Assembly: GCA_040512755.1 (NCBI GenBank)
Contig: JBEVEP010000117.1
Coordinates: 1-6,027 of the forward strand
DNA: 6,027 nucleotides
Source of the DNA: JBEVEP01 sp040512755
GTDB taxonomy: Bacteria; Pseudomonadota; Alphaproteobacteria; Rhizobiales; Rhizobiaceae
Reading direction: 5' to 3'
Positions 1 through 5,509 of this stretch are shown piece after piece. Every line of letters begins with the position of its first letter. Position 1 is the stretch's first letter. The position numbers and the translations under genes are program-made. A model generated the notes under the pieces. The model saw only the letters and a program-made list of their open reading frames with translations. It had not been told where the DNA came from and searched no databases.

Positions 1-148
1 GCATGACGAACCACGTCTTCAGTCCGGATGGTGCGACGCGGATTCCTAGGCCGCGCTGTGCCGCATCGAAATAGTCCCTGCGCTGACGGTCTCGCTTCAA
101 GTTCTTGAGATAAAGATCAGTGAAGGATTTTTCCGCGAGCTTGGGCAT
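1..148 (-). CDS. Tyrosine recombinase / phage-type integrase, N-terminal 49 residues (runs out of window)
   Basis: The reverse strand encodes a protein starting MPKLAEKSFTDLYLENLK and continuing RDYFDAAQRGLGIRV and SGLKTWFVM up to the window edge. This is the pattern of the arm-type DNA-binding domain at the N-terminus of many tRNA-targeting phage and island integrases (DUF4102-like): a short start, an 'R-D-Y-F-D' strand, then 'G-L-G-I-R-V-x-x-S-G-x-K-T-W'. Such enzymes insert and excise an element by recombining attP with attB. The catalytic domain (R-H-R-Y) would lie outside the window. The ATG at 148 is preceded by GGAG about ten bases upstream, which supports the start. The gene points away from the tRNA-derived att site at 304-356, so it is likely the integrase of the element whose end lies there. 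The family call is from memory of the domain; the fragment is short. Confidence 0.8.
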   Translation of the reverse strand, partial: MPKLAEKSFTDLYLKNLKRDRQRRDYFDAAQRGLGIRVAPSGLKTWFVM

Positions 149-303
149 CGAAATTTCGCTCCGGGTTACAAGACGGGTTACATATATTGGCTCTATATGG
201 AACCTGCTGCAATCTAGTGAAACGTCACTCCGAAATATCATATTGACAATTAACAGGAAATCGAGCCTGTCTGAAACGTATTGAAACGCAGTGGAACGAT
301 GGA
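149..303. promoter_or_regulatory. Integrase upstream / att-flanking region with short direct repeats
   Basis: This 155-bp stretch is more AT-rich than the rest of the window and separates the integrase start from the tRNA fragment. Seen directly: a tandem 9-base repeat, CGGGTTACA at 162-170 and 174-182 (TGTAACCCG on the integrase strand), just upstream of the integrase ribosome binding site. There is also a dyad AGTGA-aacg-TCACT at 216-229, and heptamers TGAAACG at 218, 272 and 282, TGGAACG at 292 and TGGAACA at 300. A weak promoter for the integrase could use TTGCAG (reverse strand, 206-211) with an AT-rich -10 near 185-190; that is only a guess. By position, the repeats are candidates for integrase arm sites, excisionase sites or an operator controlling the integrase. 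Confidence 0.5.
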
Positions 304-356
304 ACACCAGTTTCCTAATCTGTAGGTCACAGGTTCGATTCCTGTCGGGATCACCA
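304..356 (+). other. 3' fragment of a tRNA-Arg(CCU) gene, probable attachment (att) site
   Basis: The segment reads as the 3' part of a tRNA. It has an anticodon loop TTCCTAA at 312-318 (anticodon CCT), a 5-base variable loop at 324-328 and a perfect T stem (329-333 with 341-345) closing the loop TTCGATT. The 3' acceptor strand CGGGATC follows at 346-352, then discriminator A and encoded CCA at 354-356. No matching 5' acceptor strand (GATCCCG) or D arm occurs upstream, and only three of five anticodon-stem pairs form (307-311 with 319-323). It is therefore not a working tRNA. Integrases commonly recombine in tRNA 3' halves and leave such a remnant at the far end of the inserted element. With an integrase starting 156 bp away, an att site is the natural reading. 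The arginine assignment follows from the CCT anticodon and resemblance to rhizobial tRNA-Arg(CCU). Confidence 0.75.
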
Positions 357-394
357 ATAAAATCAAGGGATTAGTAGTCCACGGCGCCTGACTT

Positions 395-481
395 CATGCG
401 CCATTGCGTTTACCAGAATTTCCATGATTCCCGGCGGTTCCAAGCGTTAGCCGGGATTCGTTGATGCACAAATGGCGCATG
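395..481. repeat. Nested inverted repeat (11-bp outer arms, 10-bp inner hairpin)
   Basis: The outer arms CATGCGCCATT (395-405) and AATGGCGCATG (471-481) are perfectly complementary. Inside, GATTCCCGGC (426-435) pairs with GCCGGGATTC (450-459) at nine of ten positions around a 14-base loop. The arrangement could fold as a stem with an internal loop and a terminal hairpin about 87 bases long, in either strand's transcript. Function is unknown; it could be a small RNA or an intergenic repeat. Confidence 0.45.
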
Positions 482-606
482 AAAAACCTCTATTGGCTAG
501 CTTCGCAAAGACTGCGACATCGGTGCTCGTTGAATAACTTGATTGCCGTTCTCATATTTCTTTCGGCTGCCGCCAAGCAATCCCGCTTCGGTAGGCAGGG
601 CACCCC

Positions 607-637
607 ACTGGCGTCGGAGAATCCCTTCGGCGCCAGT
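607..637. repeat. 13-bp hairpin with five-base loop
   Basis: Positions 607-619 pair with 625-637 through all 13 positions (eleven Watson-Crick, two G-T) around the loop AATCC. A second hairpin follows nine bases later. There is no T-run on either side, so a classical intrinsic terminator is not supported. Confidence 0.5.
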
Positions 638-645
638 CGTGTGTA

Positions 646-668
646 TGGCGCCGCTATGGTTGGCGCCA
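646..668. repeat. 7-bp hairpin formed by two GGCGCC palindromes
   Basis: TGGCGCC (646-652) pairs with GGCGCCA (662-668) around a nine-base loop. Each arm is itself a GGCGCC palindrome, and the right one sits in the ten-base palindrome TTGGCGCCAA (660-669). It stands in tandem with the hairpin at 607-637. Confidence 0.4.
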
Positions 669-716
669 AAGCAAATAATTGAACTAATCAAACCACTTGA
701 CGTTTTTCATGCGTAG

Positions 717-747
717 GTAGTGGCCGGCGCGAGCCGCCGGCCGTTAC
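717..747 (-). terminator. Strong GC hairpin, possible terminator of the SMP-30-like gene
   Basis: GGCCGGCG (722-729) pairs perfectly with CGCCGGCC (735-742) around a five-base loop. The stem can extend outward by five more pairs (717-721 with 743-747), two of them G-T. It lies about 90 bp beyond the stop of the minus-strand gene ending at 839. No T-run follows on either strand, so Rho-independent termination is possible but unproven. Confidence 0.4.
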
Positions 748-838
748 CACGCGCCCGTTTGGCACGGCTTTAGGTTAGCACTTCCGGCCTTCCCAGCAAA
801 TGCGTGTGGCCGCCGTCGCCCGGCTGACGCTAGAACTC

Positions 839-1705
839 TCAATCAAGTTTAGTCGCGACCAGCTTGCCGTCCATCATCATCGGGATGATGACAAGCTTTT
901 CTTTTTCCATGAATTCCAGATCGGCGCTGCCTTGATTGAGGTCCATCAGTTGCTCGGCTTTTCCATCCGCATGAATGCGAAAGAGTGCACCGGCGACCCA
1001 ATCGGTGACGAGCCAATTTCCTGCCCCGTCCGGCTCCAGACCATCAAGATTTCCGACAGGCTCGCCAGGCCCAATATCCGAGATCGCCTTCGTTTTCAGG
1101 TCGATTGCGATCAGATGACCGGGTGTCTTCGACGAAAAATCCGGCTGGATGTCGCGCCCCCAGCCCGCGACTAGAAGGCGGCCATCTTCGACCCGCAGGC
1201 CGTTCGGGTGCAACAGATCCTCGCCCTCAAGCCAGACGGAGAGCGCATCATTGTCCAGAACATAAATCCTGTTTGCCAGCATGTCCGAGACAAAGACACG
1301 GCCTGCCTCGTCGACAGCCGGATCGTTGAGGAACTGAGCGCCTTCCGCAGCCCATTTTCCGGTGACTTTGCCGCTCTCTACATCGACCGCCATGAGCCGA
1401 TCGATATCGGTGACGAAAAGCGTGTCGTCCTTCATCACCATGCCCTTCGGAGCATCGAAGCCGGTTACCCACTCGGCTGCCTGCAGCTTGCCGTCCGGCG
1501 AAACCTTCGAAATGTATCCGACGCCGTCCTTGCCGTTGGGCTCGCCAGCAATATTGGAGACGTAGAAGACGTTCCGCTTGGCATCGAAAAGTACGCTTTC
1601 GGGAGCCTTGAACCCGTCGAGCGACCAGACCTCATCCGCTGTCGCAGGAGAGCCTGCCAATCCTAATAGGAGAACGGAAAATAGTCCTAGTTGAAGCCTG
1701 CTCAT
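839..1705 (-). CDS. Secreted SMP-30/gluconolactonase-family beta-propeller protein
   Basis: This 288-residue protein starts MSRLQLGLFSVLLLGLAGSP, a clear Sec signal peptide likely cut after ATA (about residue 23), so the mature protein is periplasmic. The rest has the SMP-30/gluconolactonase/LRE six-bladed propeller pattern. The usual divalent-metal ligands appear to be present: Glu36 in APES, Asn127 in LNDP, Asn168 in HPNG and Asp221 in LDGL. Family members hydrolyse sugar lactones or other small esters, but substrates vary and none can be named here. An ATG 51 bp further upstream is open, but the start at 1705 is preferred: GGGAGG sits five bases before it and the signal peptide begins there. 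The gene stands alone, and the neighbour across the divergent intergenic region is unrelated. The family call is confident; a catalytic role is not. Confidence 0.85.
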   Translation of the reverse strand: MSRLQLGLFSVLLLGLAGSPATADEVWSLDGFKAPESVLFDAKRNVFYVSNIAGEPNGKDGVGYISKVSPDGKLQAAEWVTGFDAPKGMVMKDDTLFVTDIDRLMAVDVESGKVTGKWAAEGAQFLNDPAVDEAGRVFVSDMLANRIYVLDNDALSVWLEGEDLLHPNGLRVEDGRLLVAGWGRDIQPDFSSKTPGHLIAIDLKTKAISDIGPGEPVGNLDGLEPDGAGNWLVTDWVAGALFRIHADGKAEQLMDLNQGSADLEFMEKEKLVIIPMMMDGKLVATKLD

Positions 1706-1711
1706 CCTAAC

Positions 1712-1717
1712 CTCCCA
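1712..1717 (-). promoter_or_regulatory. Shine-Dalgarno of the SMP-30-like gene (decides start)
   Basis: On the reverse strand GGGAGG is followed by five bases (TTAGG) and the ATG at 1705. The longer frame starting at 1756 has no comparable site, so the shorter start is chosen. Confidence 0.7.
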
Positions 1718-1756
1718 ATGTTGTGTTTGGCGCTTTCCGGGTAGAGAGGAACGCAC

Positions 1757-1779
1757 GTTGCGTCGGCACTTTTCGCAAC
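1757..1779. promoter_or_regulatory. Dyad GTTGCG-N11-CGCAAC, possible operator
   Basis: GTTGCG (1757-1762) and its exact complement CGCAAC (1774-1779) are separated by 11 bases, about 52 bp upstream of the start at 1705. Size and position fit a dimeric repressor or LysR-type site for the SMP-30-like gene. Six-base arms can arise by chance, so this is tentative. Confidence 0.25.
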
Positions 1780-2166
1780 CTCGGAGTTGGCGTGTTATTG
1801 CTTCGACAAGCGCCCCTCCACTGCCCGCTTATTGTGGCAACTCTGTCTTACGAACCGAGCATCCCATGGCGCTGGAGACTTCGAGAGAGATCATCGTTGG
1901 CTGATCGAGCCGCCTCGCAAAAGCGGCGCTTTCCTCCACTCCACTCACATGCTCCCGTCGAACCTTCAAGTGTACGCCGGTTCCCTCATTTTGGCTACTT
2001 CAGGAGGGGCGTGGAAGCGGATTGGGCTCGGGGTCGATGCGCCTCTCCTAAGCCATGGCGGAAAACGCTTTCCGGACATCAAGAACAGAATAGGAACGAC
2101 GGCTTGTGGCCGCAAGGCGGAATTGGCATTATGGGGTAGCAGAAGCGAAAGGAAGGAGCCCGCGCT
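1780..2166. other. Divergent intergenic region, no gene recognised
   Basis: The plus frames across this region (1723-2139 and 1787-2239) lack ribosome binding sites and read as random protein. I see only minor structure: a 13-base palindrome AAAGCG-g-CGCTTT at 1920-1932, and an imperfect inverted repeat (ten of twelve) at 2000-2011 with 2040-2051. It should contain the promoter of the gene starting at 2167, but no clear -35/-10 pair stands out. Confidence 0.4.
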
Positions 2167-2571
2167 ATGGCGCGCTATCTTTACTCGCCTGATGGAAAAC
2201 CTCGGTACTACGTTGATGATCAGACGGTCTATGCGATGAACGGCAAGCCGGAGTTCTACATATCGGAAGTGTGGCTCTTTAGTTACAACGGTGGCAGGCC
2301 AACTTTGATGCGGCGTGGCCCGTGGAGGCCGGCAAAGCGCGCCCTCGTTACTGAACGCCGGCGGGTTGGGGTGCGATCATTTTCTGAAGCAGCGGCCAAT
2401 CTTGGTGGTCGTGTGGCTGCCGAGCATCGTGATGGTTTCGATGAAATCACGAGTGGCCTGGTCAATGATGACCACCGTCACCACACCGGTTTTGCTGACG
2501 CCGAACAGGCTCGTCCTGCCGGCCGCGTCCTCGAGGGTCGTCACCGGTATTGGGTCAAGGCATTGCCCTAA
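2167..2571 (+). CDS. Small tyrosine/glycine repeat protein (4-fold beta-flower-like), 3' end doubtful
   Basis: The ATG follows AAGGAAGGAG with an eight-base gap, a strong site. The first 45 residues show three copies of a 16-residue unit: YLYSPDGKPRYYV (4-16), TVYAMNGKPEFYI (20-32) and WLFSYNGGRP (36-45). The aromatic at 6/22/38 and the Gly at 10/26/42 keep exact spacing. This resembles small '4-fold beta flower' proteins of rhizobia, whose role is unknown. After about residue 47 the pattern is lost and the frame becomes Arg-rich and random-looking up to 2571, running 195 bp antisense into the gene at 2377-2787. The true product is probably only about 60 residues. A -1 change of frame near 2300 would give a stop at 2352-2354, just before the convergent gene. 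Either a frameshift, a decayed end, or an unusually long antisense tail is possible. Confidence 0.5.
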   Translation: MARYLYSPDGKPRYYVDDQTVYAMNGKPEFYISEVWLFSYNGGRPTLMRRGPWRPAKRALVTERRRVGVRSFSEAAANLGGRVAAEHRDGFDEITSGLVNDDHRHHTGFADAEQARPAGRVLEGRHRYWVKALP

Positions 2572-2787
2572 TATGCACGTCTTGAGCGTTGCCTCGGTGA
2601 TCAGCAGACGGCTCTTGATGTTGCGCAGCCGTGGATTCTCGTGCCCGTCGGTGCATTGGATTGCACCAGAGGCTTGCATAGCGCAGTCTGCCCGGTCGTC
2701 TTCGAGACACTCGAACGAGGTGGCGTAGGCCGGCCAGGCCGCGACGATCAGCGCGCAGGCCAGCAGTTTCCCAGGCAACGCGGTCAT
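2377..2787 (-). CDS. Secreted six-cysteine protein of unknown function
   Basis: The protein is 136 residues and starts MTALPGKLLACALIVAAWPA, a Sec signal peptide with likely cleavage near residues 22-24 (YATS). The mature part has six cysteines (27, 35, 45, 71, 76, 133), an even number consistent with three disulfides and a periplasmic or secreted location. The start at 2787 is chosen over the upstream ATG at 2823 because AAAGGA and GGAG lie just before it and the signal peptide begins there. Cys11 lies in an LLAC context but too early in the signal to be a lipobox. I do not recognise the family. It converges with the small repeat gene to its left. Codon use and the signal peptide make it a credible gene. 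Confidence 0.65.
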   Translation of the reverse strand: MTALPGKLLACALIVAAWPAYATSFECLEDDRADCAMQASGAIQCTDGHENPRLRNIKSRLLITEATLKTCILGQCLDPIPVTTLEDAAGRTSLFGVSKTGVVTVVIIDQATRDFIETITMLGSHTTTKIGRCFRK

Positions 2788-2906
2788 TTCTCCGGTCCTT
2801 TCTAACCGCCAAATTGGCGCCATTGGCCGCTATGGTTCCAGCACGGCATACGGACGCTTGGAAGAGGCCATCACGCTTTCGCCCAACCCAAGGGAGGAGG
2901 CGCGAA

Positions 2907-2966
2907 ATGTCGCCCTTCATCGGAACAGCACATCAGCCTCCCATCACTTGTGAGACAATCTGTTAG
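2907..2966 (+). CDS. Candidate 19-residue small ORF with a very strong ribosome binding site
   Basis: AGGGAGGAGG at 2891-2900 is the best Shine-Dalgarno match in the window, six bases before an ATG that opens a 19-codon frame ending TAG at 2964-2966. The peptide reads MSPFIGTAHQPPITCETIC. It is unrelated to anything I recognise. It could be a leader peptide, a real small protein, or the surviving start of a lost longer gene. It lies 200 bp upstream of the cyclase on the same strand. Confidence 0.3.
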   Translation: MSPFIGTAHQPPITCETIC

Positions 2967-3156
2967 TTTTGATCCAGCGCAAAATCGAACGCTTCGAAAC
3001 TAGTCACGCCGCTGCGCCGGCGGCAGAACTGGGCTGCGATCATGGCCTTGTAGAGCTGCCAGTGGCCACACCCCACGGCCATTGCAGCGCAGCACGTGCG
3101 CGATGACAATGGCCTTCCATCTCCTGTAGAGTGGCAGCGACGGGCGGGGGTTCGCC

Positions 3157-3161
3157 GAGGG
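3157..3161 (+). promoter_or_regulatory. Shine-Dalgarno of the adenylate cyclase gene
   Basis: GAGGG with about five bases to the ATG at 3166. An in-frame TAG lies at about 3127-3129 and no alternative start codon falls between it and 3166, so this start is well fixed. Confidence 0.6.
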
Positions 3162-3165
3162 AGGC

Positions 3166-5409
3166 ATGGAGCGCCGGCTCGCTGCAGTCCTGATCGCCGA
3201 TGTCGTCGGCTACAGTCGATTGAGCCATATCGACGAGGAAGGCACGCGCACACGATTCCAGGCAGACCTCGCTGGGATCATAGAGCCCGCCATCGCCACG
3301 CACCGTGGACGGCTGGTCAAGACCATGGGCGATGCGGTTCTCGTCGAGTTTCGCAGCGTGGTCGACGCACTGCGCTGTGCGGTGGACATCCAGCAGCAGA
3401 AGGCAATCGGCATTACCGATTTGGCAGCTGCGCAAAGGTTGGATTTCCGGATCGGCATCAATCTCGGCGATATCATCGTGGAGGGAGAAGACATCCAGGG
3501 CGACGGGGTGAACATCGCGCATCGATTGCAGGCGCTGGCACAGCCCGGCGGCATCGTTGTCTCGGGTGCGGCCTATGACCATCTGAGGGAGAAACTGCCG
3601 TTCGGATATGCGTCGCTTGGCGCGCAGACAGTCAAGAACATCGCCGATCCGGTGCGGGCCTATCGCGTGCTGCTCGATCCCGCAGCGGCTGGAAAGACCC
3701 TTGGTCCGAAGATGGCATTCGCCTCGCGGCGCGTCGGAATCCTTGCCGGTGCGCTTCTCCTCCTTCTGGGGCTTGGACTGGCCGCGGCATGGTGGAAGCC
3801 CTGGCAGGCGTCAGCGCCAATCGCCGGCTTGCCGGCGGTCGACCGCCCCTCGCTTGTCGTTCTGCCGTTCGACAATCTGAGTGACGACAAGGAACAAGCC
3901 TATCTTGCCGACGGCTTTACCGAAGACCTCACGACGGAACTGGCAAGGGTGCCGGGCCTTTTCGTGGTCTCGCGCAACGCGGCCTTCGCCTACAAGGGCA
4001 AGGAGATCAAGCCGGCGGACGTCGCTTCGGCGCTGGGCGTGCGTTATCTCCTTGAGGGATCCATCAGGCGCGTCGGCGACGAAATGCGTATCAATGCCCA
4101 GCTGATCGACGGGTCGACTGCAGGCCATTTGTGGGCCGACCGCTTTGACGGGCAATGGTCGGAGGTGTTTTCGCTTCAGGACAAGGTCGTCACCAACATT
4201 GCCGACGCGCTGAAGCTTCGCCTGGTGAGCGAACAGGGCAAGGCCGGACTCGCTGGCGGCACGGACAACCCTGCAGCCTATGAGGCCTACCTCAAGGGCA
4301 TGGAAATCTACCAACGGCCCAATACGCCCGAGGAGTTCGCCCGCGCCGTACGGTACTTTCGGGAAGCCCTGGAGCACGACCCGGATTTCGGCGCTGCCGC
4401 GTCTTCACTGGCCTGGACCTATTGGGACGCCGACGAGGAGCGGGCCAAGGCGATGGGCATGACCACGGATCAGGCATACGACAACGTCTTCAAGTATCTC
4501 GAAATGGCCGCCAGGCACCCCACCTCCTACTACTCACAGCTCAAATCGTCACTCCTGGTCCGCGAACACAGGTCCGCCGAGGCTGTGGATCTGATGTTCA
4601 AAGCCGCTGCGCTCAATCCGAGCGATCCCTGGAACTATATCGAACTGGCGAACGCGCTGATCTTCAATGGCCGGGCCGAGGAGGCGCACGACTATATCGA
4701 TGCGGCGCTGCGCGTTGACCCGAACCCCGGCTGGACGGACTTTCGGCTTTATCAATCAGGGCTCGCCGATTTCAGCCAGGGCCGTTTCGAAGAGGCTGTC
4801 GCCTCCCTGGAAAAAATCGATCCAAATTCGCCGGATCCCTGGCCGAAATTCTATGGCCTTCAGGTGCTTGTCTCGGCCTATGGCCATCTTGGCCGCATGG
4901 ACCAGGTCGCAGCCCACGAAGAAGCACTTAAAAAGGTGATGAACAACCGGAACGACGGCGGTTTCAGCCAGTTGCTCACCCAGAAGTACTTCCCTTTCAA
5001 GAACGAAGCCGACATCGAGCGTCTTCTTGCAGGCCTCAGCAAGGCCGGCGTGCCCGAATTGCCGGACTGGGTGAAACTCGATCCGAAGGACCGGCTGACC
5101 GGCCCGGAAATCAGATCCCTCGTTCTCGGCCGCGAACTCAACGGCCGCATGACGTCGCCCGAAGACATACCCTTCCGCGTCACGCCGTCTGCCGACGGCT
5201 CGATCATCCTTTTCGAAGCATCGGAAGAACGCAAGGGCACGGCGTGGGTGCAGGGCGATTTCCTCTGCAGCGCCTTCCCGAAAGCTCAGACGACCTGCGG
5301 AGCGGTTTTTCGAAATCCGGGCGGCACACGCGACGGCAACAACGAATTCAAAATGGTCTTGCGCCTCCATGAATACGAGTTCTCGCCTCTGAACCCGTCT
5401 CCGCAGTAA
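3166..5409 (+). CDS. Membrane-anchored class III adenylate cyclase with TolB-like and TPR modules
   Basis: This 747-residue protein should convert ATP to cAMP. The cyclase domain (about 1-170) has every catalytic residue of the class: metal-binding Asp12 (LIADVVGYSRL) and Asp56 (VKTMGDAVLVEF), adenine-selecting Lys52 and Asp109, and transition-state Asn116 and Arg120 (DIQGDGVNIAHRL). A single hydrophobic helix at about 190-210, preceded by Arg-Arg, anchors it in the inner membrane with the cyclase in the cytoplasm. The rest would then be periplasmic. Residues about 228-353 (PSLVVLPFDNLSDD onward) match the TolB/FlgO-like module common in these rhizobial proteins, and about 370-595 are TPR repeats for protein contacts. 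Residues about 650-747 form a further compact domain with Cys701 and Cys711 that I cannot name. Rhizobia carry many such paralogues, each likely answering a different cue. A GST gene follows on the same strand. Confidence 0.92.
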   Translation: MERRLAAVLIADVVGYSRLSHIDEEGTRTRFQADLAGIIEPAIATHRGRLVKTMGDAVLVEFRSVVDALRCAVDIQQQKAIGITDLAAAQRLDFRIGINLGDIIVEGEDIQGDGVNIAHRLQALAQPGGIVVSGAAYDHLREKLPFGYASLGAQTVKNIADPVRAYRVLLDPAAAGKTLGPKMAFASRRVGILAGALLLLLGLGLAAAWWKPWQASAPIAGLPAVDRPSLVVLPFDNLSDDKEQAYLADGFTEDLTTELARVPGLFVVSRNAAFAYKGKEIKPADVASALGVRYLLEGSIRRVGDEMRINAQLIDGSTAGHLWADRFDGQWSEVFSLQDKVVTNIADALKLRLVSEQGKAGLAGGTDNPAAYEAYLKGMEIYQRPNTPEEFARAVRYFREALEHDPDFGAAASSLAWTYWDADEERAKAMGMTTDQAYDNVFKYLEMAARHPTSYYSQLKSSLLVREHRSAEAVDLMFKAAALNPSDPWNYIELANALIFNGRAEEAHDYIDAALRVDPNPGWTDFRLYQSGLADFSQGRFEEAVASLEKIDPNSPDPWPKFYGLQVLVSAYGHLGRMDQVAAHEEALKKVMNNRNDGGFSQLLTQKYFPFKNEADIERLLAGLSKAGVPELPDWVKLDPKDRLTGPEIRSLVLGRELNGRMTSPEDIPFRVTPSADGSIILFEASEERKGTAWVQGDFLCSAFPKAQTTCGAVFRNPGGTRDGNNEFKMVLRLHEYEFSPLNPSPQ

Positions 5410-5426
5410 GGAACGCCGCCCCGCCG

Positions 5427-5501
5427 AAAGGAGAAATCACCATAACAAATGCCTTCGCAGTGAACTACGTGGCGCACGATGGCGTTATGCAATCACGATG
5501 A
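5427..5501 (+). other. Possible leader ORF between cyclase and GST genes
   Basis: A strong AAAGGAG (5427-5433) has no usual start codon at normal distance. Eight bases on lies ATA (5442), opening a frame whose TGA at 5499-5501 overlaps the upstream GST ATG (5498) as ATGA. A GTG in the same frame is at 5460. Another ATG at 5449 opens only four codons. This could be a remnant, an ATA- or GTG-started leader, or chance. Confidence 0.2.
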
Positions 5502-5509
5502 GCGTTCCC

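Larger units (their letters stand above)
357..838. other. 482-bp gene-free region rich in inverted repeats
   Basis: No reading frame here looks coding. The longest frames (461-682 plus, 497-691 minus) have poor composition and no ribosome binding site. Instead the stretch holds several strong palindromes, listed separately: a nested structure at 395-481, tandem hairpins at 607-637 and 646-668, and a GC-rich hairpin at 717-747. The six-base palindrome GGCGCC occurs three times at 629, 647 and 662. It lies immediately outside the inferred end of the integrated element, so it is probably host sequence that followed the original tRNA gene. It may hold a small RNA or degenerate intergenic repeats. 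Confidence 0.5.
2788..3165. other. Intergenic region between divergently transcribed genes
   Basis: Apart from the 19-codon ORF at 2907-2966 there is no convincing gene. A 13-base near-palindrome TCGAA-cgc-TTCGA lies at 2985-2997. The promoters of the secreted six-cysteine gene (leftward) and of the cyclase (rightward) should lie here, but I cannot point to convincing -35/-10 boxes. Confidence 0.4.

Noticed and set aside
280..356. A complete tRNA-Arg gene
   Set aside because: The 77 bases ending at CCA have no D arm and no 5' acceptor strand complementary to CGGGATC, and two of five anticodon-stem pairs fail. Only a 3' fragment is present.
461..682. Plus-strand frame of 73 residues
   Set aside because: It starts at TTG with no ribosome binding site, its composition is unlike a real protein, and it crosses the hairpin region. 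The opposite frame 497-691 is equally weak.
717..747. A classical Rho-independent terminator
   Set aside because: The stem is strong but no T-run follows on either strand, so it is listed only as a possible terminator.
1723..2239. Two overlapping plus-strand frames in the divergent intergenic region
   Set aside because: No ribosome binding sites, random composition, and the second runs into the better supported gene at 2167.
2963..3253. Minus-strand frame of 96 residues ending in SGVTSFEAFDFALDQN
   Set aside because: The last 35 residues look faintly protein-like, but the rest is Arg/Cys-rich, it overlaps the well-supported cyclase start, and no ribosome binding site is seen. At most it is a remnant I cannot identify.
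3040..3582. Minus-strand frame of 180 residues opposite the cyclase domain
   Set aside because: It is a shadow of the catalytic domain in a GC-rich gene. The plus strand carries all the cyclase motifs.
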